A stretch of DNA of 64,000 bases from Streptomyces diastatochromogenes. Its GTDB lineage: Bacteria > Actinomycetota > Actinomycetes > Streptomycetales > Streptomycetaceae. The notes under the pieces were generated by a model that was not told the origin of the DNA, did not search any database, and worked only from the letters and a program-made list of their open reading frames with translations. Position numbers and translations under genes: made by a program. The number at the start of each line of letters is the position of its first letter. Position 1 is the first letter of the stretch. The stretch covers positions 62,001 to 126,000 of the forward strand of contig NZ_MCGQ01000048.1 of NCBI RefSeq assembly GCF_002242805.1. The letters run 5' to 3'. Of this stretch, positions 33,115-41,600 are shown piece by piece.

Positions 33115-33268
33115 TCAGGCGTGGCGGGGACGGACCCGGGCCCGGGCTCCGGGAGCCCGGCCTCCAGCGGGGGCGTCGAGGGGCTTGGGCTTGAGTGAGA
33201 GGTCGCGCAACCGGTAGAAGTCACCGGCTAGTTCGGCGTGGTCCTCATTGCACGGGCGCTGCCGGCAT
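33115..33268 (-). pseudogene. Possible small frameshifted reading frame in the ssu leader region
   Basis: An ATG at 33268 with AGGAG six bases before it starts a frame that ends after seven codons (MPAAPVQ). Shifting by one base continues through EDHAELAGDFYRLRDLSLKP to a stop at 33115, with GC-rich third positions in the first part. The region is 154 nt, one more than a whole number of codons. It may be a broken small gene, a programmed-frame element or chance; I do not recognise a family. Confidence 0.25.
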
Positions 33269-33406
33269 GCGGAACTCCTGTTGCGGAATTGCTCGGCGCC
33301 TTTCCGGGCACGCCGAATTCAGCGCGTGCCGAACGCAGCGGAATTCAGGCGAGAGTGAAAGGGAGGGAGAGCGAAGAATCGCGGCGGATCGGAGAGAGTC
33401 GGGCGA

Positions 33407-33490
33407 TCAGGCCGCGGCGCTACAGGAGGCGCTGGAGACGCGCGCGAGGTCGACATGGCGTCGCCGCGTGAGGTCCAGTCGCATCGTCAT
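33407..33490 (-). CDS. Cys-containing leader peptide upstream of the sulfonate genes
   Basis: A 27-codon frame starting ATGACGATG and reading MRLDLTRRRHVDLARVSS before a tail with a single Cys and Ala residues. Streptomyces genomes carry many such peptides, MRLDLTRRRHVDLxRV followed by Cys, directly upstream of sulfur-assimilation genes, where cysteine supply is thought to control a downstream attenuator. It has no ribosome site; CACGAT seven bases before the ATG suggests a leaderless start. The next coding gene in the same direction is ssuE, 352 bp on, and the spacer contains hairpins (for example 33142-33160). An in-frame ATG at 33484 is an alternative start. Confidence 0.72.
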   Translation of the reverse strand: MTMRLDLTRRRHVDLARVSSASCSAAA

Positions 33491-33627
33491 GCCGTCGATC
33501 GTGGCAGCCGCCCGCGAGGGCAGTCAAGGAAAACCCGACCGGTCTCGTATCGCGGACCATTGAATTTCACGAGGGTGTGACAGGAAAACCCTTGAACCCA
33601 GTCCGCCCGGCCGCGCATTCTGCGGTG

Positions 33628-34533
33628 GTGCGGACCGAACAACTGGAATACCTGGCGGCCGTGACCCGGCTCGGCTCGCTGCGCCGGGCGGCCGACGAAC
33701 TGCGCCTGTCCCAGCCCGCGTTGAGCGAGACGGTGCGCAATCTGGAGCGGGAGCTGGGCGTCGACCTGCTGGAGCGCAAGCGGTCGGGCGCGACGATGAG
33801 CGCGGCCGGCCGGGAGTTGCTGCCGCACATCGTCAGCGTGCTGGAGGCGGTGGACCGGCTGCGCGCCGCGGCGGGCGAGCAGCACCGGGTCAGCCGGATG
33901 GTGCGCGTCGGCACGGTCAACGCGGCGACGGTGCCGCTGCTGATCCCCGTGCTGCGGGAGTTCCGGGCGGCGCACCCCGTCACCCAGGTCGAGGTGGTGG
34001 GGGCGCAGCAGCCGGAGATCCGGCGCGGGCTGGTGGAGGGCGGCTTCGACCTGGGTCTGGTCAATCACCTGGACGGCGACGACGTACCCGCCGGCGTGGA
34101 GTCCACGCAGCTGCTGAGCGGCCGGCCCGTGGTGTGTCTGCGCGCGGACAGCCCGCTCGCCGCGCGGTCCGTGGTGACCGTCGAGGACCTGCTCGGTGTT
34201 CCGCTGATCGCGATGCGCGCCGGGTATGTGATGCACCGGTACGTGCACCGGCTGCTGGCCGGCCGCACCCCGGCGTTCTCGTACTCGACGGACGGTGCGG
34301 AGATGGGAAAGCTGCTGGTCGCCGAGGGGCTGGGGGTGACGGTTCTGCCGGACTTCAGCGTGGTCGGGGACCCGCTGGAGCGGAGCGGGACGATCGTCCA
34401 CCGGCCGCTCGCCGACGAGAAGACCCGGGTGCTGCTGATGCTCCAGCGCCGCCGCGCCGATTCGGTGCCGCAGGCGGCACGGGAGCTGCACACGACGTTC
34501 GTACGCCGGGCGCGGGAGCTGTCGGCGCGCTGA
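33628..34533 (+). CDS. LysR-family transcriptional regulator of the sulfonate locus
   Basis: 301 residues. HTH (1-62): EQLEYLAAVTRLGSLRRAAD followed by RLSQPALSETVRNLERELG, then the effector-binding domain to the end. It is divergent from the leader-ssuE-ssuD unit, so it probably regulates sulfonate use in response to sulfur supply, like CysB/Cbl (inference). The GTG at 33628 is the conventional N-terminus; CATTCT stands 6 nt before it and no ribosome site is present, so a leaderless transcript is likely. Confidence 0.9.
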   Translation: MRTEQLEYLAAVTRLGSLRRAADELRLSQPALSETVRNLERELGVDLLERKRSGATMSAAGRELLPHIVSVLEAVDRLRAAAGEQHRVSRMVRVGTVNAATVPLLIPVLREFRAAHPVTQVEVVGAQQPEIRRGLVEGGFDLGLVNHLDGDDVPAGVESTQLLSGRPVVCLRADSPLAARSVVTVEDLLGVPLIAMRAGYVMHRYVHRLLAGRTPAFSYSTDGAEMGKLLVAEGLGVTVLPDFSVVGDPLERSGTIVHRPLADEKTRVLLMLQRRRADSVPQAARELHTTFVRRARELSAR

Positions 34534-34674
34534 GGGCCGCGTACTCCTTCGTGGGCCGGGCCGCCCGGGATCGGCGCGGCCGTGCCGGGCCGGCTCACCC
34601 GCGACGCCTGCATCCGCCGGCCGCCCCGGTCCGGAACCTCTCAGTGTCCGCACCCCGCGTCCCGGAGCCGCGCC

Positions 34675-36051
34675 ATGTACGTCTCGATCGTCCTGTTCAC
34701 CGCCGATCTGCGCCTGCACGACCACCCGCCCCTGCGGGCCGCGCTGGACGGCGCCCGTGAGGTCGTTCCCCTGTTCGTCCACGACCGGGGCGTGACGGAC
34801 GCGGGGTTCGCGGCGCCCAACCGGCTGGCGTTCCTCGCGGACTGCCTGCGGGATCTGGACGCCGGGCTGCGCGAGCGCGGCGGCCGGCTCGTGCTGCGCT
34901 CCGGTGACGTCGTCACGGAGGTGTGCAGGGTGGCGGCGGAGGCCGAGGCCGACGAGGTGCACCTGGCGGCCGACGTCAGCGCCTACGCGCAGGCCCGGGA
35001 GCGGCGGCTGCGGCGGGCCCTGGAGGCGGACGGACGGCGGCTGCACGTCCACGACACGGTGACCTGCGCGGTGGCCCCCGGCACGGTGACCCCGGCCGCC
35101 TCGGACCACTTCGCCGTGTTCACACCGTACTTCCGCACGTGGTCGGCGCAGGGGCTGCGGGGCGTCCTCCGTGCGCCCCGCTCGGTCCGGGTACCGGAGG
35201 GCATCGCGTCCGAGGGGCTGCCGTCCCGTACCGCGCTGCCGGGTGTGTCACGGGGGCTGGCCGCGGGCGGGGAGACGGAGGGCCGCGTGCGCCTCGCCGC
35301 GTGGCTGCGGACCGACGTCGCCGCCTACGCCGACCGGCACGACGACCTGGCCGGCGACGCGACCTCTCGCCTCTCCCCGCACCTGCACTTCGGCACCCTG
35401 TCCCCCGTCGAGCTGGTCCACCGGGCGCGCGGAAAAGGCGGCCCGGGTACGGAGGCGTTCGTACGGCAGCTCGCGTGGCGCGACTTCCACCGTCAGGTGC
35501 TGGCGGCACGGCCCGCCGCGGCCGGCGCCGACTACCGTACGCGGCACGACCGTTGGCGGTCGCTGGAGACGGCACGGGAGGACGTCGAGGCCTGGCGGGA
35601 GGGCCGTACCGGCTATCCGGTGGTCGACGCGGCAATGCGCCAGCTGCGGCACGAGGGCTGGATGCACAACCGCGGCCGGCTGCTGACGGCGAGCTTCCTC
35701 ACCAAGACGCTGTACGTCGACTGGCGGGTGGGCGCCCGGTACTTCCTGGAGCTGCTGGTGGACGGCGACGTGGCCGACAACCAGCTGAACTGGCAGTGGG
35801 TGGCCGGGACGGGCACGGACACCCGCCCACACCGGGTTCTCAATCCGGTCACCCAGGGCAAGCGGTACGACCCCGACGGTACGTACGTCCGGCGATGGGT
35901 GGAGGAGCTGAGGGGCGTCGAGGGACGCGCGGTGCACGAGCCGTGGAAACTCCGGGATCCGGAGCGGGCGGTCGCCGGTGCGTATCCGGACCCGATCATC
36001 GAACTGGCCGACGGGCTGGCCCGCTTCAAGCGGGCCCGCGGACGCGACTGA
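34675..36051 (+). CDS. phr: Cryptochrome/photolyase family protein (probable CPD photolyase)
   Basis: 458 residues. The N-terminal alpha/beta domain (MYVSIVLFTADLRLHDHPPL) and a C-terminal FAD domain are both complete: RLSPHLHFGTLSP, RQLAWRDFHRQVL, HNRGRLLTASFLTK, ARYFLELLVDGDVADNQLNW and the WVAGTGTDTRPHRVLNP signature. It repairs UV pyrimidine dimers with blue-light energy. The ATG at 34675 has GGAG about ten bases before it. It is convergent with a LitR-like light-responsive regulator (28 bp), which supports light control of DNA repair. Confidence 0.92.
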   Translation: MYVSIVLFTADLRLHDHPPLRAALDGAREVVPLFVHDRGVTDAGFAAPNRLAFLADCLRDLDAGLRERGGRLVLRSGDVVTEVCRVAAEAEADEVHLAADVSAYAQARERRLRRALEADGRRLHVHDTVTCAVAPGTVTPAASDHFAVFTPYFRTWSAQGLRGVLRAPRSVRVPEGIASEGLPSRTALPGVSRGLAAGGETEGRVRLAAWLRTDVAAYADRHDDLAGDATSRLSPHLHFGTLSPVELVHRARGKGGPGTEAFVRQLAWRDFHRQVLAARPAAAGADYRTRHDRWRSLETAREDVEAWREGRTGYPVVDAAMRQLRHEGWMHNRGRLLTASFLTKTLYVDWRVGARYFLELLVDGDVADNQLNWQWVAGTGTDTRPHRVLNPVTQGKRYDPDGTYVRRWVEELRGVEGRAVHEPWKLRDPERAVAGAYPDPIIELADGLARFKRARGRD

Positions 36052-36079
36052 GGACGGTCCGCCCGCTCTGCCGGGCGAT

Positions 36080-37114
36080 CTACCGTTCCCGGCCCGGTTG
36101 CCGGCAGGCCACCGCCAGCGCGTCGAGGGCTTGGGGCAGGCTCGTGGGGTTGAGCATGCCGCGACTGGGCCGGCCCGCCCAGCCGGGGCCGCCGAGCAGG
36201 ACCAGCGGCCGCGACCTGGCTCCCCTCACCCCCCACTCGGTGACCACGATGTGCTGCGCCAGCGGCAGGCTCGCGGTGGAGCGGGCCTGCGCCCACAGCA
36301 CCACGGCGGCCGGGCCCAGGCGCCGTACCGCCGCCGCGAGTGCCTCCGCGGGGACGGCGGCGCCGAACATCCTTGTGGCGATGCCGAGTTGACTCAGTCC
36401 GGCGTTCAGCGCCTCCAGGGGCAGGGTGTGCTGTTCGCCGGGCACGCAGGCCAGCAGGACCGGGCCCGCAGCCGTGGGACCGGCGGACGTGACGGGCGGC
36501 CGGGTGTGCCGGCGGAGGGTGGTGGAGACGTGCCAGGACAGCAGGTGCTCCACCTCCACATAGCGGTCTCCGGACGTGGCCCACTTGCGGCCCACGGCAT
36601 GCAGGGTGGGCACCATGACCTCCTGCCAGGCGCGGGTGAGGCCGAACCCGGCCACGGCGGCGGCCAGCCGCTCCTCCACGGTCGGCGCGTCCAGCCGTAC
36701 CGCCGCGCGGGCCAGGCCACGGCACTCCTGGCGCACGTCGCCCGAGGGCGGCGCGGCGGCCGTGGTGGAGTGCGCGGGCGCGGGTCCGCCGGTGATCGCC
36801 TCGTCCTGGGCGGCGCGGGGCTGGGGCGCGCCCGCGGAGGCCTCGTTCCGTGCGGCCCGGGCCGCCTCGGCAGGGGCCAGTCCGGCCGAGGTCAGCCGGC
36901 ACATCGTCTCCAGCACGGCCACGTCCCGTGGCGACCAGCGCCGGTGCCGGCCCGCCACGCGCTCGGCGGGGCCGATGCCGTAGCGGCGTTCCCAGGAGCG
37001 CAGGGTGGTGGGTGAGACCCCGAGCCGGCGGGCGAGGGCGCCCGTGGTCAGACCCGCCTCGGCCGCCCCCCGGTGGGGAGCGGAGGGACCGGCACCGACG
37101 CGCTTTCCGTCCAC
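36080..37114 (-). CDS. MerR-family regulator with B12-binding-type domain (LitR-like)
   Basis: 344 residues. MerR HTH (about 20-90: TTGALARRLGVSPTTLRSWE), an Ala/Pro linker, then a helical bundle with KWATSGDRYVEVEHLLSWHV and a Rossmann-like part VLLACVPGEQHTLPLEAL. The last two resemble the cobalamin-binding upper and lower modules of CarH/LitR light sensors, including the His in ExH. It would repress target promoters in the dark and release them when light breaks adenosylcobalamin. The GTG at 37114 is preceded by TATAGT six bases upstream, a leaderless promoter. It is divergent from an ECF sigma gene, the same pairing as LitR-LitS of S. coelicolor, and convergent with a photolyase. Confidence 0.85.
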   Translation of the reverse strand: MDGKRVGAGPSAPHRGAAEAGLTTGALARRLGVSPTTLRSWERRYGIGPAERVAGRHRRWSPRDVAVLETMCRLTSAGLAPAEAARAARNEASAGAPQPRAAQDEAITGGPAPAHSTTAAAPPSGDVRQECRGLARAAVRLDAPTVEERLAAAVAGFGLTRAWQEVMVPTLHAVGRKWATSGDRYVEVEHLLSWHVSTTLRRHTRPPVTSAGPTAAGPVLLACVPGEQHTLPLEALNAGLSQLGIATRMFGAAVPAEALAAAVRRLGPAAVVLWAQARSTASLPLAQHIVVTEWGVRGARSRPLVLLGGPGWAGRPSRGMLNPTSLPQALDALAVACRQPGRER

Positions 37115-37120
37115 ACCGCG

Positions 37121-37126
37121 ACTATA
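37121..37126 (-). promoter_or_regulatory. -10 element of the LitR-like gene
   Basis: TATAGT on the minus strand ends six bases before the GTG start codon, fitting a leaderless transcript in the spacer shared with the ECF sigma gene. Confidence 0.55.
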
Positions 37127-37208
37127 CGACGCAGAATCGATGCGGGTTGAGGCCGCGGATCCCGCGCTCCGAGGATGACGGCACCGTCTCATCCGAGGAG
37201 CCGTGATC

Positions 37209-37817
37209 ATGCAGCACCATGTCGAGGAGCGCTGCAGCGACGAGGAGCTGGAGCGGAGCCTGCCGACGGGCGACGACGCCTGCCTGGCCGCGATCCACCG
37301 GCGCTGGTCCCCGCTCGTGTACGGCCTGGCGCGGCGTTCGCTGGGCGATGCCGGGGAGGCGGAGGACGTCGCCCAGCAGGTGTTCCTCGGGGTGTGGCGG
37401 GGGCGGCACGGCTATCAGCCCGAGCGCGGTCCGCTGGCCGGCTGGATCGTCTGCATCACCCGGCGCAGGATCGCCGACGCCCTGTCCGCGCGGACCCGGC
37501 GGGCGTTCCTGGTCACGGCCGCGGGCTCGACCCTCGCACTCACCGGCACCACCGAACCGGGCCCCGAGGCAGCGCTGGACCGCCTCCTCGTCCGGCACGC
37601 ACTGGCCCAACTGCCCGCGCCACAACGGGAGGTCCTGCGTCTGGCCTTCTACGAGGACCTCACCCAGACCCAGATCGCCGCGCGCACGGGGTGGCCCCTC
37701 GGCACCGTGAAGAGCCACGCCCGGCGCGGCCTGGACCGGCTCCGGCGCCTGCTCGGGCCGGTCCGGGCCGGATTCTTCGATGCGGAAACGCTGCGGTTTC
37801 CGGGAGATCGCCGCTGA
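37209..37817 (+). CDS. ECF sigma factor (LitS-like by context)
   Basis: 202 residues. Region 2 spans about 20-90 (SLGDAGEAEDVAQQVFLGVW, then LAGWIVCITRRRIADALSAR) and region 4 about 125-185 (LPAPQREVLRLAFYEDLTQT, TGWPLGTVKSHARRGL). It directs RNA polymerase to a small regulon. The ATG at 37209 is preferred over the GTG two codons earlier because GAGGAG (37195-37200) is then 8 nt away. Head-to-head with the B12-binding MerR gene, it is probably the light-induced sigma factor of the pair; targets would include the photolyase region, but no matching promoter was verified. Confidence 0.87.
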   Translation: MQHHVEERCSDEELERSLPTGDDACLAAIHRRWSPLVYGLARRSLGDAGEAEDVAQQVFLGVWRGRHGYQPERGPLAGWIVCITRRRIADALSARTRRAFLVTAAGSTLALTGTTEPGPEAALDRLLVRHALAQLPAPQREVLRLAFYEDLTQTQIAARTGWPLGTVKSHARRGLDRLRRLLGPVRAGFFDAETLRFPGDRR

Positions 37818-38013
37818 GGCGACGCTCCCCTCCGTCGGCCCCCGGAGAGAGTCGGCGCTCTTCGGGGGCTCTCCTCCCTGCCGGACCACACGGGCCAAAG
37901 GTACGCGCCGACCTCTACACATAAAGGGCGAATAAGAGGAAACTGGGTACGCGGCGCTTACCGCACACCGCACCAGACGCGGTCAGGCCCGCACGTCACA
38001 AAGGAGACGAGTC

Positions 38014-38451
38014 ATGGCCAACGTCTCGCACAGGGGTGACATGGCAACCCACCCCGATATCTCCGAAATGCGGGCACGCTACGCCCGCATGCTCGGTGGC
38101 CGTGATGTGGCGCTGGTGGACGGGCCGGTATTCCTGCTCGGCCTGTACTGCGCGGCATCCCCGTGGATCCTGCACTACACGACAAGCCAGCCGGCGCTCG
38201 CGACCCACAACCTGATCGTGGGCATCGCGATAGGCCTGCTGGCACTGGGGTTCACCACGGCCCCGGAGCGGATGTACGGCCTCAGCTGGGCCATGTGCGC
38301 GATGGGTGTCTGGATGATCATCGCGCCGTGGGTCGTGGGCAGCAGCCCGGACACCGGCGTGATCCTCAACAACGTCATCATCGGCGCGCTGGCCTTCGTT
38401 CTCGGCCTGATGTGCGCCGGTACGGCGGCGAAGAGCGTCCCCAAGCCATAA
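38014..38451 (+). CDS. SPW-repeat membrane protein
   Basis: 145 residues with four hydrophobic helices. Two SPW-type repeats are visible, AASPWIL and IIAPWVVG, each preceded by a hydrophobic helix and followed by an HNLIVG / NNVIIG segment. SPW proteins are small integral membrane proteins of unknown function, common in actinobacteria. AAAGGAGA sits about 8 nt before the ATG. GGGTAC around 37945 is reminiscent of stress-sigma -10 elements, but no matching -35 was found. The gene ends before the perfect hairpin at 38521. Confidence 0.88.
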   Translation: MANVSHRGDMATHPDISEMRARYARMLGGRDVALVDGPVFLLGLYCAASPWILHYTTSQPALATHNLIVGIAIGLLALGFTTAPERMYGLSWAMCAMGVWMIIAPWVVGSSPDTGVILNNVIIGALAFVLGLMCAGTAAKSVPKP

Positions 38452-38520
38452 GGACAAGACACGAGGAAGGGAGGACCACGTCGAAGGAGTCGAAGGAAGT
38501 GAAGGCCACGAAAGGAAGAC

Positions 38521-38550
38521 GAGGCCGGTCCACCCGGGTGGACCGGCCTC
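38521..38550. terminator. Perfect 30-bp palindrome, bidirectional terminator
   Basis: GAGGCCGGTCCACCC joined to its exact reverse complement, 15-bp arms without spacer, between the SPW gene and the convergent end of the conflict operon. Confidence 0.8.
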
Positions 38551-38634
38551 AGCATGACCGCACCCCTAGGGATTGCCAGGCCTGACGGCTGATTTACCCG
38601 CGAATCTCTCGGTCAGCAGCGAAAGGAGCCGCCG

Positions 38635-41600
38635 TCACTCGGCCGCATTGTCACCAGGGCGCCACGCCCATGCCTCGACGCCGGGTGGCTGCGCATATCC
38701 GGGCACCCGGATCCAGGCCCGTAGCACCCGCTCCTTCGTCCTGACGTACACGGCGCGGAACGCACTGGTCACGTCCCGGGGCGCGTGGCGGAGGCCGCCG
38801 TACACCGCATCGGACATGATCACGGCGAGAGGCGAGCCGACGGCGGACCGCAGAGCGGAGCGCAGCGCCGGGGAGTCCACCAGCCGGTTCGCCGTCACCA
38901 CGGCGTGCCCTTCCAATCCGTGGGGTGACCGCACGGCGTCGCCGTGGTGCAGGGCGATCCGCAGACGCACGGGCGTGTTCCAGTCGAGATCGTCGAGTTC
39001 GGCACGCAGTCGCGACACCAGGTCCATGCACAGGGTGGTGTCGTCTGCCTGCCCCGGCAGGAAGACGACCATGCCGTCACCTCTGTCCCAGGTCTGCGCC
39101 GGAGGATCCACGTCGCTGAGCACACGTCGGAAGACGTCGTGCATGCGGCGTCGCGCGTCGGCCTGGCTGTAGTCCTTGGCGAAGCCCTCGATGTCCGCGA
39201 GCAGGATGAGCCCGCCGTCCTGGTCGCCCCTTGCCTGCAGCCCCTCCACCTGAGCCATCACATCGGCGCCCAGGTCGGTGCGCCACGTCAACGGGCGCAG
39301 TACGAACCGGGCCGACCGGTCGGCGGCACTGTGTGTGTGGAGCCACTCCAGTGCGTGCTCCGCCGCCTCGCGCGCCTCCGAGGGAGTCAGATCGCGGCGA
39401 TACAGCAGGGCGTTGAGCACGAACTGGGCGCTGTGGTCACGGCCGTGGGACCGCAGCCAGCGCAGGCCGAGGTCCCTGGCCGCACGTGCTTCCTCGGGTG
39501 TGAGGTCGACGCGCTGGAGCAGAGGGCGCAGTACGTACTTCGCCGGGTCTGAGTTGCCGGAGTCGCGGATCCAGCCGATGGCGGCGTCGACGAACCGGGT
39601 GCGGGGCCCGGGAGGCAGGTCCTCCCTGCGCAGCGCGGCACTGAGCACGAACTCGCCCGCCGAGGTGGGGCCGTGGCGCTCCCACCACCTCAGCGCCGCG
39701 TCGACGGCGAGAGCGACCTGCCGCCGCGACAGATCCTCGCGCAGGAGTACCGGACGCAGGACGTACCGCGCCCACTGTGTGTCCCCCAGGGCGGCGAGCC
39801 AGTTCAGGGCGTACACCACGGCCCGGTGGGCAGCGGCGACGCCGAGGTCGTTCCTCTCCAGCAGACGTCCGAGCACGAACTGCGCGCCCGGGGTGTCCCC
39901 GTGCTCCGCCAGCCAGTCCAGCGCGACCCGCACGGCGTCCGCCGCGTCGTCGGCGGACAGATCGCCCCGCGCGAGAAGCCCGTTGAGCACGAACTGCGCG
40001 CTCTCGGTGCGGTCGTCCGTCCGCAACCAGTCCAGGGCACGGTCGACGGCCGCACTCGCCTCGGTCTGGGTGAGGTTGGTGCGTTGCAGCAGGCTTCGCA
40101 GGGCGCGTGCGGTGTTCTCGATCTGCTCGGTGCGGGCCTCCTCCTCCTGGAAGCCGGCGAACTCCGCATCCGCGCGCGCGCTGTCCCGGGCCCGGGCCCG
40201 TTGGGCGAGCCCACGGAAGCGTTCGGCACGCCGGTCGTCGCCCTGCGCTTCGGCGGTGCGGGCCACGGCCCCCAGGTCCGGGATCGACGCGTGCGCTGCC
40301 AGTGCCTCCCAGAGAGCGTCCGGGGGTACGACGTTGCGGCGGGCCGCGCGCGCGAACCGCTCGATGTATTCCGAGAGCCGGTAACACGACCAGGCGGCCT
40401 TGCCCTGCACGGGTCGCACATGCTTCAGCAGGCTTTCTGCACCGGGCGGGCCCTGGTTGAGGTAATCCAGGGCGGACGACATCCAGTCGTCGTCAAGGAG
40501 ATCCCGTTGGCCGTTCGAGAGATAGCCGGGAGCGGCCGCCAGCAGAAGGGCCCGCGGCAGCTCCGGTCCGTGCCCGCAGCGGAGTGCGTCGACCGCGGCC
40601 TGTACGAGGGCGAAGGGCGCGGGCGGCGCGGCGACGTACCGCTCGATCTGGGCGTTGCCGCTCGCCAGGAACGGAATCAGCGCGTCGCCAGCCCGCCGCA
40701 CGGCTTCGGCCAGGTTGGGGTCGGTCGCGGCAGCGGCGCGGAGGCGGGCCAGCTCCTCCGGGCTGAGCTGAGCAGAAACGAGGAAGCGCGTGCCGTGGTC
40801 GATCAGCTCTCGCGCCTGTTGATGCGGATCGGGCGCGTCGGCCGGAGGGACAGACCTGAGAGCGTGCCAGGACTCGTGGCGCAGTGTGCCCAGGATGAGT
40901 ACCGGCCCGCCTGAGGGATCGCGCAGGCGCGCCAGAAGCTCCTCTGCAACACGTTCACCGTGGGCGTTGGTCAGGTCAAGGAGATGGCGCTGGGAGTCGT
41001 CCAACCAGATCACGGTGCGCGGTCTGATCGCCCCCGGGGTGCTCAGCCCCGCCTCCAGGTCCTCGCTCGACGAGGGCTGCCACACCCGCCAGTAAGACGG
41101 GAGGAAAGACAACGCCTCGAAACACGAACGGCTCTTGCCCGACCCACTGGAGCCGACGAGCATGACCAGCCCGCTGGTTCCGTCGGCGGCCGCCCGCACT
41201 GCGGCACGCAACTCCGCGTCATAGTCGCGCTCGACGTACGGCGGCCTCAGCGACAGCGGCGCTGTCTCGTCCTCGGAGTCGATCAGGAATGGGAAGACGC
41301 CCGGTGTAGTGCGGTCCCGCACGTGAGTGACCGGTACACCGAGGGGTGCCGGTCCGGACGATGCCGCGAGCGTGCCGGAGGGTTCACGGCGCTCCTCCTG
41401 CAACGCGTTGTACAGCAGCAGCGTGAACAGGCTGTACGACAGCTCACCGCCGTCCTCGATGCCTGCCCGTTGTCTCAGGAAGCTGGTCAGCCAGGCGAAA
41501 CTCCGTTCGTCGGCGGGCACTTCCCGGCCGTCGAACCAGCCAGCCAGCGTGGTCGGGTCGAGCAGCACCCGGGGGGAGGCCTGCGCCGCATGCCGAGCGA

